Assembly: GCA_018398805.1 (NCBI GenBank)
Contig: JAGFBZ010002341.1
Span: forward strand, 536,001-600,000
Source of the DNA: Hirundichthys speculiger
Taxonomy: Eukaryota > Chordata > Actinopteri > Beloniformes > Exocoetidae
Direction of reading: 5' to 3'
Length of the DNA stretch: 64,000 nt
This document shows, one piece after another, positions 23,790 through 36,100 of this stretch; position 1 is the first letter of the stretch; each line of letters begins with the position of its first letter. Position numbers and translations under genes: made by a program. Below the pieces are notes generated by a model. That model saw only the letters and a program-made list of their open reading frames with translations, was not told the origin of the DNA and searched no databases.

Positions 23790-23950
23790 CTGTCCAGACA
23801 CTCCCAGTGGCTGAATGGTTGCGCCGCCACCCACCATGTGGGAGGTCCACGCTCGAGGCTCCGGTTGCATCATGAAGGGCATCCGGTGCTAAATCAATCA
23901 TGCGGATCGCTCCGCTGTGGCAACTCTGCAGGGAGCAGCCGAAAAGGAAG
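23790..23950 (+). mobile_element. tRNA-derived SINE-like element
   Basis: Has an RNA polymerase III A-box-like TGGCTGAATGG (23808-23818) and a weaker B-box-like GCTCGAGGCTCC about 40 bp downstream. The body has 'gggcatccgg', 'atgcggatc' and 'gggagcagccgaaaagg'. The same body words occur at 39201-39302. It resembles common tRNA-related fish SINEs. Family name not assigned. Confidence 0.65.
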
Positions 23951-24376
23951 TCTTATCGTTTGAGCGATGCCGTATTTTCCTCTATGTTGCCACATCAGAT
24001 ATGGAATAAAAACCGCCTCTGTACGGGAAAAATGGAGGAAACGTCAAGGCAAAGAACACGCATTCAGTATTTATGAACACTCTCTGTTACATATTCCCTT
24101 TCCCCGTGTCAGAAACGGTTTTACAAGAGCTGCTCGTGCCTTGACAAATTGCGGTGCGACCTCACCATTGGGTATTAGAAGACGGCGGCAGAAATGTGCG
24201 TAGAGGAACATGAGACGTGTGTCTGATATGCTCCTCTCACTTTTGCCAAGATTGACACCCACTTGACATCGTTCTTCATCAAAGAGGGGAAGAATGGTGG
24301 AAGAGGACTGTGACGCGCAGCTGTCGGGTGAAATTTTGTGTCGTCAACAACTCGCCACCCTTCACCGACTCCTGAG

Positions 24377-24818
24377 TAGAGCTGAGCAATTTTATCGATT
24401 CTGCGATATATATATCGATATTTTAAGTATTTAAAGTATTGATTTTTCAGCCGCAGGTTTTGATATTCTAAGCTTCGTTCAAAACCCACGTGTCCCACCT
24501 TTAAAAGCTTGCAAGCAACAATTTGCACTGTTTAAATAAATAAAACTATTTTTCTCAACAAATCTTTTATTCATTTTGTCCAGCATTTGCAAGCTGCCTG
24601 TCAGCCATATGTGTAATTGATGCTTTCAATTCAATTAATTCAATTCAATTAAAAAAAGTCATTGGAACACTCACAAGATGTCACCAGAATCACTTTGTCC
24701 CTTTAAAATCTTTCAGAAAATTGTTTAAACGTATTGTAAGATAAATATCTATATATTTAGTATCATGAGCCGAATATCGCGTATTGTATCGTGAGATTAG
24801 TGTATCGCTACACCCCTA
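24377..24818. mobile_element. hAT MITE, family D copy 2
   Basis: A 442-bp element with ends TAGAGCTGAGCAATTTTATC and CGCTACACCCCTA, flanked by perfect 8-bp duplications CTCCTGAG (24369-24376 and 24819-24826). Subterminal regions repeat ATATCGATA motifs. No coding region. Confidence 0.92.
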
Positions 24819-24826
24819 CTCCTGAG

Positions 24827-25346
24827 CTTCTGCTGAAAAGTACCAGCAGAAGAAAATGTTGTTTTCTGATGAAGTGTGCGGTTAATCTTCTCGCCTACCG
24901 TAACTGAGCGGCCGACTCCCAGAGTTTAACACTGTTGTGCAATAAGATGTGTGGGTAGCGCATCACCAGCGACGCAACTTTTGCCAGCACTCCCTCTGCG
25001 ATGAAACAGATCTGCAGACGCATTTGGTTTGAAGGCGCTTTAATCCACCTGTTTTCTCAATCTGTTAGGTATTTGATCTGAAAACAGATATCTCTCTCTC
25101 CTTGTTTGTTTTCTTTTTGAGAAGATGTAGTCCTGGAGCTCCACTGATGGCCGCCGTTTGCTTTCTCTTCCAATCAGATGAAAGGCTTCCTCCTGGCTCT
25201 CAGCTCCTCGTCACGCAGCAGGTGTCCTGCATTTATTACATTGTTCTATTTGCCAGCTTGAAGACAGGTGCGAACGCTGTCAACTCAGTGAGATTTTCTA
25301 ACGCCGTGCCTCCACCAAAGATGTGTTGCATACCGATCAGCCCGGA
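24827..25346. other. No gene seen
   Basis: About 520 bp. A short 'cttctgctg...cagcagaag' inverted repeat lies near 24828-24851. A 105-codon open frame at 25102-25419 runs into the next transposon and is not credible as a gene. Confidence 0.5.
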
Positions 25347-25354
25347 GAAATCTC

Positions 25355-26565
25355 TAGGGGTGCATGATAATTATCGACCTGATAACTATCGGGCCGATAA
25401 CAGGAAATTATGTAAATAGCCCTGATAACATATTTTTGTCAACACAGCAGTGCCTCGCTCCCTCCGAGCCTTGAATAACCAGCAGTGAATGTTGTGTTCA
25501 AGTGACGTCGGCATAATCAGAAAAACGAATTTTCAGTTAGGAAAATCAAGAATACCCCCTCATGCCAGAAAACAACTTGTTAACTCGGTCATAATTTTGG
25601 TAGTTGCTGACTTTAATTGATATTCACAGTATTTTCCCCCATGTTACACATAAAAGAATAGAAAAAATTGATGAGGCCTAAAGAACGACTAGGAAACGAG
25701 GGAGCGGAGGAATTTACGTTACACCTTGAATGCAGCATTGCCACACAGTGCGCTGATAAAAACAAACAAACATCGCGGCGATTATATGGAGCTTCGTTAA
25801 AGTTTCAGAAGAAGATAGTTCGCTGGTTATTTGTGACAAATGCTCCAAGCGAAGGAGGGAAAATAGCACAAGCTTTAATAGGTTAAACATGATCAGCCAC
25901 CTGAAACATAATCACTTCCATGGAGTTTTGAAATTGAGCTAACATGAGCTAACGTGAGCAAGCCAGGGGCAGGTCTACCCTCCGCTCTGCTCCCCTCCCC
26001 TCTACTCGCCATCATCTCTCTCTTCTAAAGCGTCCATGAGATTAAAAGAAAAACCACTGAACCTCATTTACTTTATTTAAAGGCATTCATTTGAATGGAA
26101 CCACAAGCCCAAATCCTTTAAACATAAATGTTTGTTATTATGCAGTGCACTTTTTCAGTTTACACATACAAGTCTAACTTGTGTCAGTACATTAGGCACT
26201 GTGCATTATTGTCATTCAGGAATGCATTTTTTCAGTTAGTCATTCTGATGCATGTATTTCCATCAGTTCAAGGAGCCTTTTTTTTTTTTTATATAAGTCA
26301 GTAATGAACCTTATTTATGTTGATGTGAGATATCAAATAGGTTTGTTTGATAGCTTTATGAAAATGTTTGAGAGGCTTCCAATTGTTTTTTATTGGAAAA
26401 AATAAATATCTGTTCATTTAAAGAGTCCAAACTATTTTTGGTTTTGTTCATAGTATTGATGTAATGATCTTAGGTATATGTGTGTGTTATCGGTATCGGC
26501 CTTTAGGAGCTGAAAGTTATCGGTTATCGGTATTGGTTTTAAAAAACAGTTATCGTGCATCCCTA
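25355..26565 (+). mobile_element. Internally deleted hAT element with BED finger
   Basis: A 1,211-bp element with ends TAGGGGTGCATGATAATTATCG-like (first 20 bases TAGGGGTGCATGATAATTAT) and TTATCGTGCATCCCTA, flanked by perfect 8-bp duplications GAAATCTC (25347-25354 and 26566-26573). Subterminal 'ttatcggta' words are repeated near both ends. It codes for a BED zinc finger at about 25811-25924 but has no catalytic core. Confidence 0.92.
25811..25924 (+). pseudogene. hAT transposase BED zinc finger fragment
   Basis: The frame reads EDSSLVICDKC, then NRLNMISHLKHNHFHG. This gives the C-x2-C and histidine-helix (HLKHNH) halves of a BED finger without an internal stop. BED fingers bind the ends of hAT elements or, when domesticated, host promoters. 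The reading frame stops soon after the finger at 'KLS', and nothing like the hAT RNase H-like domain follows, so this is a leftover of an internal deletion. A separate overlapping frame (25668-25886) is a shadow. Confidence 0.8.
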
Positions 26566-26573
26566 GAAATCTC

Positions 26574-27302
26574 CACCATGGCTTGTTGGGATTAGGACCG
26601 AGCACCGTTGGTCTGGTGCGTTTTCCTGCTGCCCTGCTGGGATCATGCGAACATTTCAGTTGTTACCCAGGGCATGTAGCTTCAGCAGACCAACACGTCC
26701 ATGCTTTCTTTCAAACGGTCTCCCATGTATGCAGAGGCGTTAGCCGGTGTCATTTGATCAGCCATCGGTCGAAGCGTTCCAAGATGCTTTGGCTGCAGGT
26801 CAAACCCACTGGGATTTGGTAGGAACTCTTCCCACAAGTCATGAGGAATCACAATTATCTCTCATCCACAGCTCTACTGGACGATATCATTTGAGTGTCC
26901 AGATCCGAGTCATGTGAACTATTTGCTCACCTTAGCTGGAAGGCTTGAAGGGTAGGAGTGTGTGGGGAGCTGTGCTGAATTTAAATGCAAAACGGATCGA
27001 GGGTTGAAAAGCCTGTCTTTAGTATTGTTCCACCACACGAGTTCAAAGATCTTCAATTCTTTTTAGTTGCCTGGATTTCACTGCTGTCTGGGAAAAAAGA
27101 AAGGTGCTGAACTATTAATTTAAGACAACCTGCCTGAACTTTCCAGCAGCGAAGAAAGCACTGTAGTTATATATCATTTGAAGTTATTTTGTGAAGAGCT
27201 CTGCCATTACGTGAGGATGGGAAGGTATAAAACGTTCAGAAGCTTCTGTTGAAAGTGCGTATGAAACAAAGCACTTCAGCTGGCATCATCCATGTGCTCC
27301 TA
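26574..27302. other. No gene seen
   Basis: About 730 bp of ordinary AT-rich sequence. The open frame at 26583-26822 has no recognisable domain. Confidence 0.5.
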
Positions 27303-28404
27303 CCTTTTTTTTATTTTTGTCAGGTTTGACTTACAGTTTAAGCAGAGCATAAACTTGAACTGTTGAATATCAGTTTCATATAAGGCTGACAGCAGACGGG
27401 AAAAAACTGTTCTTGTAACGTGAGGTTTTGGTCTTGATGGTCTGCAGCTTCCTGACAGAGGGGAGTGACTCAAAGGGTGAATTCCAATTCCTCCCTTAAC
27501 CCTCAGTCTCAACCCTCGCTCTTAACCCTCAATTTTTGGCCCTCAATCTTAACCCTCGAAAGTAAGTTTAAGGTCTATATTGTGACTTAGAAATGGGACA
27601 CCCCTTGACTGCAGTTACGTCTCCAGACTGAAATGTATCAGAGCCCGTGTTGTCTCTGTATTCCTTGAAATGACACAGGGATAACATTGAAAAGAGAGCA
27701 AATATTAGCAAATAACACAATAGAGGATACATTACTCAGTCCTCCGTCGCTACACAACAATGTATACAAGTAACGTGATGCAAACATAGTAAAGTAAAAA
27801 AATAAATGTTTTGCAACAACTATGTTAATCCATGAAAAAAGTCTCAAATAAAGACAATAAGATGGTTTCGTAACATATCTTTTAGAACTACGAAGATACT
27901 TACATTTGTAGTTAGCTTTTTTGTCGCCATCCTTTTCAAAGATGTCTTGGCTAATTTACCCAATGGCTTCTGGGTAGCCCTTACTTCCAAGGGTAGTGCC
28001 AGAGAATCTTAATTTTGAGGGCGATACAGCTCTCAAATTTGTCCCTCAATTTGACGTTCTTAGAATCGGGACAGCACTTGCACTGAGCGGGAGCTGATGG
28101 TGATGGAGACGGTGAGGATGAACTTAATGATGGCTGTGTAGAACTGCACTATCATTGTCTTCGGCAGACTGAATTTCTGCAGCTGCCTCAGGATGATACA
28201 TCCTCTTCTGTGCTTTCTTGATGAGGGAGATGACAGTTCCCAGGAACTGGAAAGACTCCACAGAGTCAATATTGGATTGTCACAGAGGGTGATGGGGGCA
28301 GGTGGGGCTGAGTTCTTACTATAGTCCACAACCATCTCCACTGTCTTTAGAGCGTTGAACTCAAGGCTGTTCTGGCTGCACCAGGACATGGGCTGGTATA
28401 ACAT
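27303..28404 (-). mobile_element. CR1/Rex1-like LINE 3' remnant, split by a Harbinger-like MITE
   Basis: Minus-strand reading from 28404 gives WCSQNSLEFNALKTVEMVVD, then SAPPAPITLCD and LPKTMIVQFYTAIIK. This is the region downstream of the RT active site that is common in fish CR1/Rex1-like LINEs. After the nested MITE (27475-28084), the piece at 27303-27474 gives 'KTSRYKNSFFPSAVSLI', the usual C-terminal end, and a short 3' tail. It is truncated at the 5' side and broken internally. Some of the LINE is missing at the insertion point. Confidence 0.75.
27475..28084. mobile_element. PIF/Harbinger-like MITE, copy 1 (right end missing)
   Basis: Starts GGGTGAATTCCAATTCCTCC followed by repeated 'aaccctca' words, and is collinear with the complete copy at 53073-53620 up to about 28084, where the shared sequence stops. 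Its right inverted repeat is lost. It interrupts the LINE at 27303-28404. Confidence 0.75.
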
Positions 28405-29010
28405 GATGAGTTCGTTTTTCGGACCACCTTTGGTCGTATTTTACCACTTTGTAACGGCACATCTTACCTTTGCCTAGACCGTATCTTCGTCACTTGAATC
28501 ACGCCTCTTCCACCACGACTCTCGATTTATATGCGGCGTCACAATGAATACCACCACCCAATGCGCCAGAATTGAGGCAAAACAGTCTGGAGGCGAGGCC
28601 GAGTCAAAAACCAAAAGATATATTTGTGACTGTCCTGCAGTGGAAACACTCTCTTGCATCTCCCCAGTGTTTGAGGGAATTTCATGCAGTGGGACTTTTT
28701 ATTTTTTAAGCAGAACAACCTAAGAAAGCCGTTAAAATGCAAATATTCACTTTATTAGATAAAGGGAAAAAAAAGTCTCTTTGTTGTAGCACTCACCAGA
28801 CATTGACATTCCCCCAACCCGACTCTACCAAGGTCTTCGAGAGACTTCAAAAATTTTAAGTATTTTTTTTTTTTTTGCAGGACTTATTGCTACCAATTCT
28901 GAGTAATAAAAACGGTTGGATTCTTTTTGCAGAAGCTTTGGCCTGTCACCTTGTAGCTGCTGAGGTAAAAAGAAGAATTCAGTTGGTTTTTTTTTTTCCT
29001 TTAACACATT
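28405..29010. other. No gene seen
   Basis: About 600 bp with poly-T/poly-A stretches. Open frames are short and unrecognised. Confidence 0.5.
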
Positions 29011-30035
29011 AAGATAGATAGATGAACTTTATTGCAGACTCAAGGTCCAAAAAGCACACACAAAAACAAAACAAAACAAAAAAAAAAACACACACCAACA
29101 TTATTTTAAAAGACAACTGTACCAGTATCTCCAGAGCTCAGACTGGTAAACATAATATTTGATAACAGCAAGATGATTTCATTCTTAGTCATTTAGTCTG
29201 CCAATAAATTTATACATAAAGCCTCTCAGGACAGACTGTAAGGAGCTGCCACAAACATTTCACTGGCACTAGTCCATTGCGGTCTTTTCAAAAGTGTCCT
29301 TAAGGCATCATTATAAGCCACTTGCAGGCTCTGAAGGCTTGTTTTTTTTAAATGAGACCAAAGATGTGCAATAATAATATGTACAATAAGCTTTGAATAA
29401 AGTCACCTTCACAGAATCACCTACATGAACCGAATTTCCATAATAAAATATTTGCTTGCACATACAGCCATGCGACGCTGTTGGTAAATGTCCTCATCAT
29501 CTGTGAGCTGATCAGTAATCCAATGGCCAAGATATCTAACCTTATTGGAGACACGTAGAACATCACCTCCCAAACTAAAGTCAGGAAAGGTTATACATTT
29601 GTCTTCCTTCGTTCGACACTTTTTACAGCATTATATTTGATGTCAGGTTGAACCAGATAAACAGAACAGATATTAAGAAGATGCTGGAGACCTGCTGAAC
29701 TTGGACTAAAGACCACCAGATCATCAGCATAGATTAGATGGTTCACCACAGCACTGCGCACCATAAAACCAGTTCTACACACATTCAACTGTTTTGACAG
29801 ATCATTCATATAAAAATTAAACAGAGCTGGGAATAAAATGCTCCCTTTTCTGACTCCATTACACACATGAAAGGGTGCCGATACACAATTTTCCCATTTA
29901 ACCTGCATGGTCTGCTGTGAAAACTAAAAAGACAGAATTCTGACAATGAACTTAGGCACACCTGCTTGATCCAATTTATGAAATAATTTATTATGATTTA
30001 CTCGATCAAAGGCCTTAGAGGCATATAAAAAACAA
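29011..30035 (-). mobile_element. 5'-truncated LINE with reverse transcriptase fragment
   Basis: Minus-strand order is RT motif A (ASKAFDRVNHNKLFHKL, about 29970-30035), then VRKGSILFPALFNFYMNDLS, then the active-site box HLIYADDLVVFSPSSAGLQ (about 29680-29760). After that come 'LGHWITDQLTDDEDIY' and 'AYNDALRTLL'-like blocks, ending in a tail complementary to AAGATAGATAGATGAACTTT (29011). The Y-A-D-D metal-binding box is intact, but frames shift before and after it and the endonuclease is absent. It is a dead non-LTR retrotransposon of a fish Jockey/CR1-related type. The exact clade is uncertain. Confidence 0.85.
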
Positions 30036-32003
30036 GTAAGAACAGATGAGTTTTTTTTCTTTTTTAATTATTTATGATTAAGACATTGAGTTCATATAAC
30101 ATGAATTTGTCTGTTGCTGGTCTTATATAACTGGTGGCTCAGTGCTGAGAGCTGATGGAGGTTGTGACTGCAGATCCACCACCAATGGCCTCTCTAATGG
30201 TCTTTACTTCCCGCTATGGTTGTTCTCATCTGCTCTGACGCCTCAGAGATAAACTGCAGAGATGCAGCAAGCTGCAAAGATGAGGTTTTTCTTTTTTTTT
30301 AGCCATTTATTAAATACAGTGAACATCTGATGTCAGGTGGCAGGAAAATGACAAAGCCGCCTTATGTAGAGGGCTGTCACTCCACAGAGAGGCCAGCCAT
30401 GTTCCCTTTAAGTATTCATGATTCATCTCTGTGCGTTCAGTCAGTGGCATCTGCATACTTACAGCGTGTAGTCATGTCATTTTCCAACAACGCGACCTGG
30501 AGCTGGATGTGCCCGGCCCGGTATAGCTCACTGGTCTCACTTGACAGAGATGAAGCAGCAAATGAACTTGTGGGCTGACTGCACTAAATGCAGCTGTCTG
30601 GATTTATATGAGGATACAATTAACCTCAATTCTCACGAGTTCAAAAAAGTTTAAACTGGAATAGATGGTGACACGAGCGCTCCTTCCCCCCTCCCCCTTT
30701 TTCCATCACGCGTACAGCGGCCAGGAGATCTAGAAAGAGCCTGTCAGTTGAAGGAAACTGAATTATGATCCTCCCCGCTTTCATTCCTATTCCAGCGACG
30801 GGTCGGAAACATGATAAATCCAGCTGTCTCGCGACCCGTAAATACAACCAGCTTGAATACTTCTTTTTTTTTTTTCTTCCCCTCAGACTTAGAATATGAA
30901 AACAGATGTCAGAGAATTACCTGTTTTGAGCTCTCGTGTTATGGAAATGCAGGAACGTGCCACGGCCTGACATCTCGCAGCAGATACATCTGTTTACATC
31001 ACTGTGCTGAACTTGGTAGGATGTAATGTTTATTTCTTGCTCTGAGTCATTCTCCTCTTCATAAATATTTCCATACCGATCGTTGTTGTCATGTTTACCT
31101 TTTGTTAAAATAAAGTATATAAACGACTGCTTATTGAGACTTCCTGTGCTGTAAAGAGGTACTTTAGTTTGAATATTGAGGTTTCAGATATGAATGCTTC
31201 ACAATCACTGAAAAACAAATTACTAGGTTTTTAGGCACAAGTGACATTATTATAGACAAAATGTCACCAGATATTTTATTACCAGACAAAAGTAAAATGG
31301 TTGAGCAACAACAGTATTGATCAATCAAGTTTTTTACATTTACATTTATTGGTTGGTTGCAGGCGACTCGGTCAGACCAAAATAAATGTGCTAAAATGGG
31401 CTGAAAGCGTGCACGGAATATACATAACTTTAGCTTTCTGCAATTCAAGCTAAAGAAAAAAAAAGATTAACACTTTCAGTTTTTACTGATAGAAGCCATT
31501 TAAAACACTTTTCACTCAATGAATGTGTTGAAAATTTAGCAAAAAGACAAGAAGAAGAAAATGACCTTGTGATGCTGCTGGACGTTTCATCTAGAACGAC
31601 TCCTGAGATCAGAAATCCAAGTTGGAAAGTCGGAGGAACCTCACAACAACTGCTTACACCAACATAGTAAGAACTTATATATAAAAAACAGTTCTTATTT
31701 TTTCAGGATACGATCTAACTATCCAACAGGCTGTTTTTAGTGGACGTCTGTTTATAGCTGCAACATCACAGTCGCTAACGATGGTTAGTCCGACATTTGT
31801 AAAGGCTCACGGTGGACGAGCGTGCACGTCTTTTCTAACGTCACAGCTGGAGGACAGAAACTTGGGTTCGACACCAGACTAAGTTCGGACTTGTGAAAGT
31901 AAGAGCTCCACCTAAAGAGCTGCCGGAAACGCAGCATGACGTGAAGCTGGCTGGGGTTGAGTGGGCTGGAGATAATTTCAGACTCGGGTACTCCAAAACA
32001 AAG
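30036..32003. other. No gene seen over about 2 kb
   Basis: AT-rich DNA. The part around 30330-30580 is less AT-rich and has an 82-codon open frame without known motifs. Nothing else is supported. Confidence 0.5.
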
Positions 32004-32005
32004 TA

Positions 32006-32935
32006 CAGTGATCCCGTATTTTTCGCAGTTAATGGGGATCCCCCCCCTGTGAGAATCAAAATCCGTGAACTGGAGCCGGAGCCCCCTGAGCCTCAATAAT
32101 GTGTCTAAAATATGTTTAAAAACCGCAAAAAAGTCGTGAGGCACTGCAGCAAAACAAGACAAAGGCTCAACTGTGGTCTTTCTGTTTCCTTCACAGCCTC
32201 TGGTCTCTGAACTGTAGTAAATGAAAATGAAATGAAATGAAAAATACTTTATTCATCCCAGAAGGGAAATTCAACACTGTCGCAAGGGTTCTTCTTCTCT
32301 TTTTTTTTTTTCAACAATAGATAAATGACAGCAATAATAATAATATTAAAGCAATAATATTATTAATTGATGATAATAATAATAATAATAATAATAGTAG
32401 GTTTAATGTCTTGTTGTGGAGGCTGATGGCTGCTGGCAGGAATGATCGTCTGTATCTTTCTGTCTTGCAACGGACCTGAAGAAGCCTCTCACTGAACACA
32501 CTCTTTGTTTGTGTCATGTAGAGGGTGTGAAGAGTCCCCCTTAATCTTCATCAGTTTGTGCAGCATTCTTTTTTGTACAATCAGCTCCAGCGGTTCCAGA
32601 GTTACACCCAGCACAGATCCAGCTTTCCTGATCAGTTTGTTTGTAAGTTTGTAAAGAAACCGCTCTTTCATCTAACCTCGTTTTCATTCTGCCGTCCCAC
32701 GACACACACACTACATTACCCATAAGGCCACACCATTACCCATAGGGCCACCTTCTTAAAAGGGCCAGGCTGGCTCACAACATTTTTTTGCTGCAAGAGA
32801 ATGCACACAACATTCTGTGATGTTTCCGCAATTTTTTCTTGATTTTTTTTATTTTTAAAATTGTATATTTCTAAAAAAAATCTGCGAATAACTAAAACCG
32901 TGGAACTTAAAGCATGAATTGGCGAGGGATCACTG
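32006..32935. mobile_element. Tigger-like MITE (CAGTGATCCC ends), copy 1
   Basis: Ends CAGTGATCCCGTATTTTTCG and GGCGAGGGATCACTG are inverted repeats bounded by TA (32004-32005 and 32936-32937). It shares its outer sequence with the element at 42092-44213, including 'ctctggtctctgaac' and 'attctgccgtcccacgacac'. A LINE end (32222-32650) is nested inside. No transposase. Confidence 0.85.
32222..32650 (-). mobile_element. Nested LINE C-terminal/3' end with a 5-bp TSD
   Basis: This 429-bp piece is missing from the paralogous MITE, where the uninterrupted junction reads 'gtagtaaagaaaccgct' (near 42295). Here the junction is split, with GTAAA at both 32217-32221 and 32651-32655. Minus-strand reading gives KAGSVLGVTLEPLELIVQKR, MLHKLMKIKGDSSHPLHDT and CKTERYRRSFLPAAISLHN, the C-terminal end of a CR1/Rex1-like LINE. 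The 3' tail is a TGAAA-type repeat in complement. The ATA microsatellite near 32370-32397 lies in its 3' part. Confidence 0.85.
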
Positions 32936-32937
32936 TA

Positions 32938-35430
32938 ACAAAATTGTTACCCTCCCCGTTTTTTTGATTGTCATTAATTGATCAGAAGCATCATCAGCAT
33001 ACATGCAGAATGTTTAGTGTGAAGAGAATAGTGTTAAAGAGCTGACTGGATACACGTGCATACTTTAGCAAGTTATATCTGAGTCTTGAATAACCTTTTT
33101 CTACTGGAGTCTATTCCTATTACTGCATGATTTCCACAGTCATATATTAGAATATCTTACTGTTCAATTTGCGTTTACTCAGTCTTGAGTACGATGTCGA
33201 GACTGATACGTCCAGACTGTATGATGATCAGCCTTCTCGAATTGTTGGCTACGACTGATGTGGACGGATGTTGAGTTGTGTAATCAGTATGCATTGATGC
33301 TAAAAAAAATGAAAATAAACCACTGTTGTGTTTACATGTGCCAAAATGATTTATTTAGAAGGGAAAAAATAGCAGAGAAGAAGAAGAATGTATTCTGGGT
33401 CACGGTTCGGGAGAAAAGGACCAGTGTCATACATTTCTTTGGAATGGAAATCAATACGTCATTTCAAAATGAGTTTTAACTGGCCAGAAAGTCGTTGCAG
33501 TCGTAGGATTCCTGACACCTGTCAAGTAGTCTTGTTCACAAGACCAGTGTGACGGCCGTCAAACCGCTCATATTGTCTGACGTAGGGTAGCTGATTCTGA
33601 GCGAAGACGGAACGATTCTTCCACCAGGTTGCTCTTTTGTCCCCGACAGCCTAAAATCCTGCAGTGTGTACTTTGTGCCCATAATAATCATCTACAGTAA
33701 ATCAACCTTTTTCTGCTCTTCATTTTTACTCTGTGAAGCTCCTGAGTCTCAGACGTAATGAACAGCTCCCGCAGAGCAAGGCAGATACAAGATGGCATTA
33801 ACACATGAAGGCACATGGAAGAGAAGAAAATTATAATTTCACCTAAATCCTGAAAAGAGTTTCAAAGTGCTGGGATGGTGCCAGATGCCACAGAATGGGA
33901 TTTAATAGTGTTAAATCCATTTCTTCTTTTTCTTATATGATCTCTTATTCCCATGTAGTTGACATCATGTGCCTGTGCAGACAATCTTCGGTTTACATGC
34001 CCAGCAAGAGCACCAGAAAAGAAACAAATCAAATAATATTTTTCGAGCTTTCCATTCGCCTCTTCTGAAGGAAGACCTGAGTCCCGATGCCTCTAACCTG
34101 ATTGCTCTCCTCCGGCTGCCTCTAATGGAGTGGACATATCTGACGTTGTCAGTCATCTTCTGCCTGTGACCTTGTAGGAGCTATTTGAAGCAAATAATAC
34201 TGAAGTTTGCCATCAGATTCAAGTTTGTGTCCCATAAGAAATAATAAAGAAGCACTTAGGTGCGGGTTAAAACCAACTCAAGTGCTCTCAGGCTGCATGT
34301 GGTTGTTTTGGTCTGTAAAATTACAGAAAATATTACTAAAATGTCCATGAGGTACTCTTCCTAACTGGAAGTCTGACCTGTAAGGCTTGTGAGGCAAAAA
34401 TAAGTAACAAGAGTGACAAAGTGAAATACCCAGTCAGTATTTGGTACTATTGTTAAAATCCAACTTGTAAAAAATAAATAAATAAATAAAAAGGCATCAG
34501 AATTTTTTTTAAATTACGTTGATGATCCAGAATAGATAGAAGCAGGTACAGAGGATGGACTAATGAGTAGTGACTCAACTGCTTGTTCACACAAAAAAGT
34601 TTATTATTTCAACTATTTATTTGTCATGAGCGATGAATCTGTCTAATCAAATATTTCCCTCCATTCTCACAAAAAATCAGACATTGGTGTAAACTGTTCT
34701 CACGACTGATGAGTAATGTAATCAAAAGGATACGTTGCCGCCAACGAGTTATTTATAATTAAGTTTTTCATTACAGTACAGGTGTCTGCCACGAACACTG
34801 AGACTCATCGTTGTTGCTCCAGTGAGATAACTGATTAGAAGAGTGACTCTCTAGTGTTTCAGTTACCCAGTAATCTTTCTGCATGTTTAAGCTTCTACAG
34901 ACAGTCCAGTCTCCAAAAAACATGTCAAAACTATATTTGTGTGCAGTGCAACAAATCCTCCAGTGATTGGACACCTCGCCTGGTCGTCTGAGGAGAAAAG
35001 TTTTAGTTTCTGTAATGTTTCGGACAGATCTGAACTCTGATAGTGTGTATAGGTCAGGGAAAAGATAAAAAAGAGGACACGGATAAATACAGCGGTAACG
35101 TACGGTGGCTGAAATTAAGCAAATTATAAGATTATGTGCCGTCTGTTTTTCTGTCTTTGAATGTGGATTTAGCAACTTAAAAAAATGATTAGAAATAAAT
35201 AATTATATCAGTTTTTCAGCCTTTGTTGTGAAAGTGATGTTGCTCTGTGAACCAGTGTCTTAATTTAATATTACATTTAGATTTTAATTACAAATTAAGA
35301 GGAAGCAAAACTGCAGCCAGAATAAAAACACGAGGTAAAACTTCAATTGCTGTCACTTTGGGAAACATCTAGTTTTTTTTCTTTAGATACTTGATCTTTA
35401 CGGTCGATCCTTAACTCATCCCAAACACCT
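32938..35430. other. No gene seen over about 2.5 kb
   Basis: AT-rich. Small open frames (33258-33479, 33965-34169, 34771-35175) show no domain. A TAAA microsatellite lies near 34470-34492. Confidence 0.5.
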
Positions 35431-36100
35431 GTTGACCCAAATATAGGACGACTCTGATTATAAGACGACCCCTATTTTTCAAATATCATTTTGGGAAAAT
35501 ATACATTTGATGAAGACAAGGTTTTTCATAAAGCAACTTTTTAATATACAATTACTATAGAAAAAATCCACCAGAGATAACATTCTGCTGTATTAAACAA
35601 TTTAATGATTTAATCTTTTTTTAGGAAGTATGGTACCAGACTTGCGTTAAGATTACGTGTCAGATTTCCAGGTTATTTAAGGTCAAGGTATAGTACTATT
35701 TAATAAACTTTATTCTCTAAGACTATGACTCAGTAAATAAACAACAACCATGTAGCTCAAGAACTGCATTAATGATGTCAATAACTGAAGAACCATCAAA
35801 GTCCAGTTATATTTGGTTTCAAGAACAACATTAATACTTCAGTCTGTAAAAAAACTAATTCTGGACTCAAAAAAACCTTCTAACCCCTCTGCTTGAGTCG
35901 GTCGCGTGATCCTCCATTTATCATCATCCATGCTTCTCTGTGATGGTCCATTCTTACTGTTTACTTTGGTGTGGCTCCATCTAGTGGCGCAGATGGGTAA
36001 CTGCAACAGAAAAGTCTAGACCTCGATTATAAGACTACCCCCATTTTTGAAAATATGGTTTCTAGAATAAAATATCATCCTATATTCTGGCCAATACGGT
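35431..36100. mobile_element. MITE of the 'ATAAGACGACCCC' type
   Basis: The left part has AATATAGGACGACTCTGATT and AAGACGACCCCTATTTTTC. The right part has the complementary-order words 'attataagactaccccc' and 'ggccaatacgg'. These imperfect inverted ends surround about 500 bp of AT-rich, non-coding DNA. The end sequence is a common MITE type in vertebrates. The exact left boundary and TSD are not clear. Confidence 0.6.

Noticed and set aside
23808..23862. Possible functional tRNA gene
   Set aside because: A-box-like and weak B-box-like motifs are present, but no cloverleaf can be formed and the body continues as a SINE.
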